From NCBI GenBank assembly GCA_024278285.1, contig JAJRTM010000803.1:1-7271 (forward strand): a DNA stretch of 7,271 bases. The letters are read 5' to 3'. Origin of the DNA: Planctomycetota bacterium (GTDB taxonomy: Bacteria; Planctomycetota; Planctomycetia; Planctomycetales; Planctomycetaceae). The position numbers and the translations under genes are program-made. Below the pieces are notes generated by a model. That model did not search any database. It was not told the DNA's origin and worked only from the letters and a program-made list of their open reading frames with translations. This document shows positions 6,307-7,271 of the stretch, one piece after another; within the stretch, counting starts at the first letter, position 1; each line of letters begins with the position of its first letter.

Positions 6307-7271
6307 TCAAAAATCAAATTGAAATGAGTTTGGATGCGCAGGAAAGTTTTGAAAGTTGTTGAGAGAATGAGGAGAACCGGTGCTGAATCCCCCCATCAGG
6401 AAAAAACCTCCTAGTATTAACATAGCGAACAACAAAACAGTCCCGGCGATTTTCCACCAACTGTAAGGGCGTTTGCCTGCAACTTTCCCGGTCGCTGCGT
6501 TGACCATTATTTGATACACCTTCTGTTTGTATCGATACGAAAGCAGCCAGATCGGCAGTAACAGGTATTTGAACGTAATCGCAGAGTGGTCGGTATTGAT
6601 GTGCTGAATCCGCTGCCGATCTCCGCCAATGCGCCGGCGAACATCGCTGCGGATCGCTTCTGCGATGCGAACTTTTGCTTGCTCGAAACCTTGATCCAAT
6701 TCCAGTTCGTAGGTTCTCGCCAAATAACCTGCGATCGCTTCCCGCGTAAAAGGCAACGTTTCTTTTCGCAGGGGCCACGGTTCAATTTTTCGGATTAACT
6801 CAGCCGACAGCCCGGTCGAAGCCGGAACGAGAACGTCATCGAAAAAACGCTGGAAGTTTCCTGAAGCCGGATACCAGCGAACACGGGTGACGGTCCTGCG
6901 ATTTTTTCCTGTTCCGACTCTCACGCGGTATTCTTTGCCTCGTTGGCCCCGGTAAGCGTTTGTGGTGAAGGAATCGAATGTCCAATAAGGAATGTAAACG
7001 CCGTTGAACTTTCCTTGAATACCTAGCTTTTTGAAATCGCCCGGAGCGAACCAGAGAGATTTCACCCACTTACTTAACGACTGCTGAGCCTGCTGGTGAG
7101 TAATTTGAAATGGGAGGACGCCGTTGGGAGAAATCCGCGTTTCGATTTCGTGAACTTCATCAAGCTGAATCGGCGAATTGCAGTACGGACAATGCGTACT
7201 CGTTAACGCTCCATCAAAAATAACCGTGCCGTTGCAGGCATCGCAGCGGACCTCTTTTAATCCGGAAAGTG
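6307..7271 (-). CDS. Zinc-ribbon membrane protein of unknown function (N terminus beyond the window)
   Basis: The frame is open to the right edge, and 320 residues are visible. At the visible N terminus is a zinc ribbon, CDAC (9-12) and CPYC (27-30), followed by a region including GVLPFQIT. Then come [10 protein letters not shown] and [10 protein letters not shown], a domain with [21 protein letters not shown], the IEPWPL motif, [11 protein letters not shown] and [19 protein letters not shown], and then [10 protein letters not shown] leading into a single membrane segment (about 272-292). The short tail is rich in Asn, Phe and Pro. This order matches a family often labelled 'TFIIB-type zinc ribbon-containing protein', sometimes mislabelled a PriA-like helicase because of the Cys motif; no helicase motifs are present and the role is unknown. 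An internal GTG at 7065 is not the start, since the ribbon upstream is in frame and conserved. It probably forms an operon with the YugP-type peptidase 75 nt downstream. Confidence 0.85.
   Translation of the reverse strand, partial: LSGLKEVRCDACNGTVIFDGALTSTHCPYCNSPIQLDEVHEIETRISPNGVLPFQITHQQAQQSLSKWVKSLWFAPGDFKKLGIQGKFNGVYIPYWTFDSFTTNAYRGQRGKEYRVRVGTGKNRRTVTRVRWYPASGNFQRFFDDVLVPASTGLSAELIRKIEPWPLRKETLPFTREAIAGYLARTYELELDQGFEQAKVRIAEAIRSDVRRRIGGDRQRIQHINTDHSAITFKYLLLPIWLLSYRYKQKVYQIMVNAATGKVAGKRPYSWWKIAGTVLLFAMLILGGFFLMGGFSTGSPHSLNNFQNFPAHPNSFQFDF

Noticed and set aside
6307..7065. Start of the zinc-ribbon protein at the internal GTG 7065
   Set aside because: The frame continues upstream through a clear CxxC-CxxC zinc ribbon to the window edge, so the true start is outside.

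Overview
The window most likely comes from a planctomycete of the Planctomycetales (Gimesia/Rubinisphaera-like). This is inferred from four things together: moderate GC, a secreted protein made almost entirely of CC pairs with Pro, Ala and Ser, a secreted neutral-ceramidase-family protein, and small hairpin repeats between genes. No rRNA or other decisive phylogenetic marker is present. No tRNA, CRISPR array, transposase or complete insertion sequence was seen.

Layout. At 1-212 (minus) is the N-terminal part of an ArsP/SO_0444-type permease. Its upstream region carries a symmetric operator-like dyad that brackets a consensus -10 box. Diverging from it (plus) is a two-gene unit: a Y-family translesion DNA polymerase (467-1687) and a 153-aa partner that begins inside the polymerase stop codon (1687-2148). 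The partner is not a recognised family by direct reading, but the order and spacing of its motifs recall a degenerate SRAP (HMCES/YedK) domain. If so, this is a DNA-damage-tolerance pair.

The convergent gap 2149-2538 is a nest of repeats. A 50-bp copy of the 3' end of the next gene (49/50 identical) lies 368 bp from the original. Between the two copies is an insert with hairpin inverted repeats near its ends and a REP-like inverted pair with covarying stems in its middle. It looks like a small non-autonomous element or BIME that landed at, or duplicated, the end of the ceramidase gene.

From 2539 to the right edge every supported gene is on the minus strand. They are a secreted neutral-ceramidase-family protein (2539-3981), a secreted Cys-rich repeat protein (4231-4689, 38 Cys in about 129 mature residues) with a strong intrinsic terminator, a probable 56-aa four-Cys protein (4822-4992), a membrane zinc metallopeptidase of the YugP family (5569-6231), and a partial zinc-ribbon membrane protein (6307 to beyond the window). 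The last two are probably co-transcribed. The stretch 5035-5568 has no convincing gene, only dyad symmetries.

Strongest candidates for something undescribed: the polymerase/SRAP-like pair, the bracketed repeat element, and the CC-repeat protein with its small Cys-containing neighbour.
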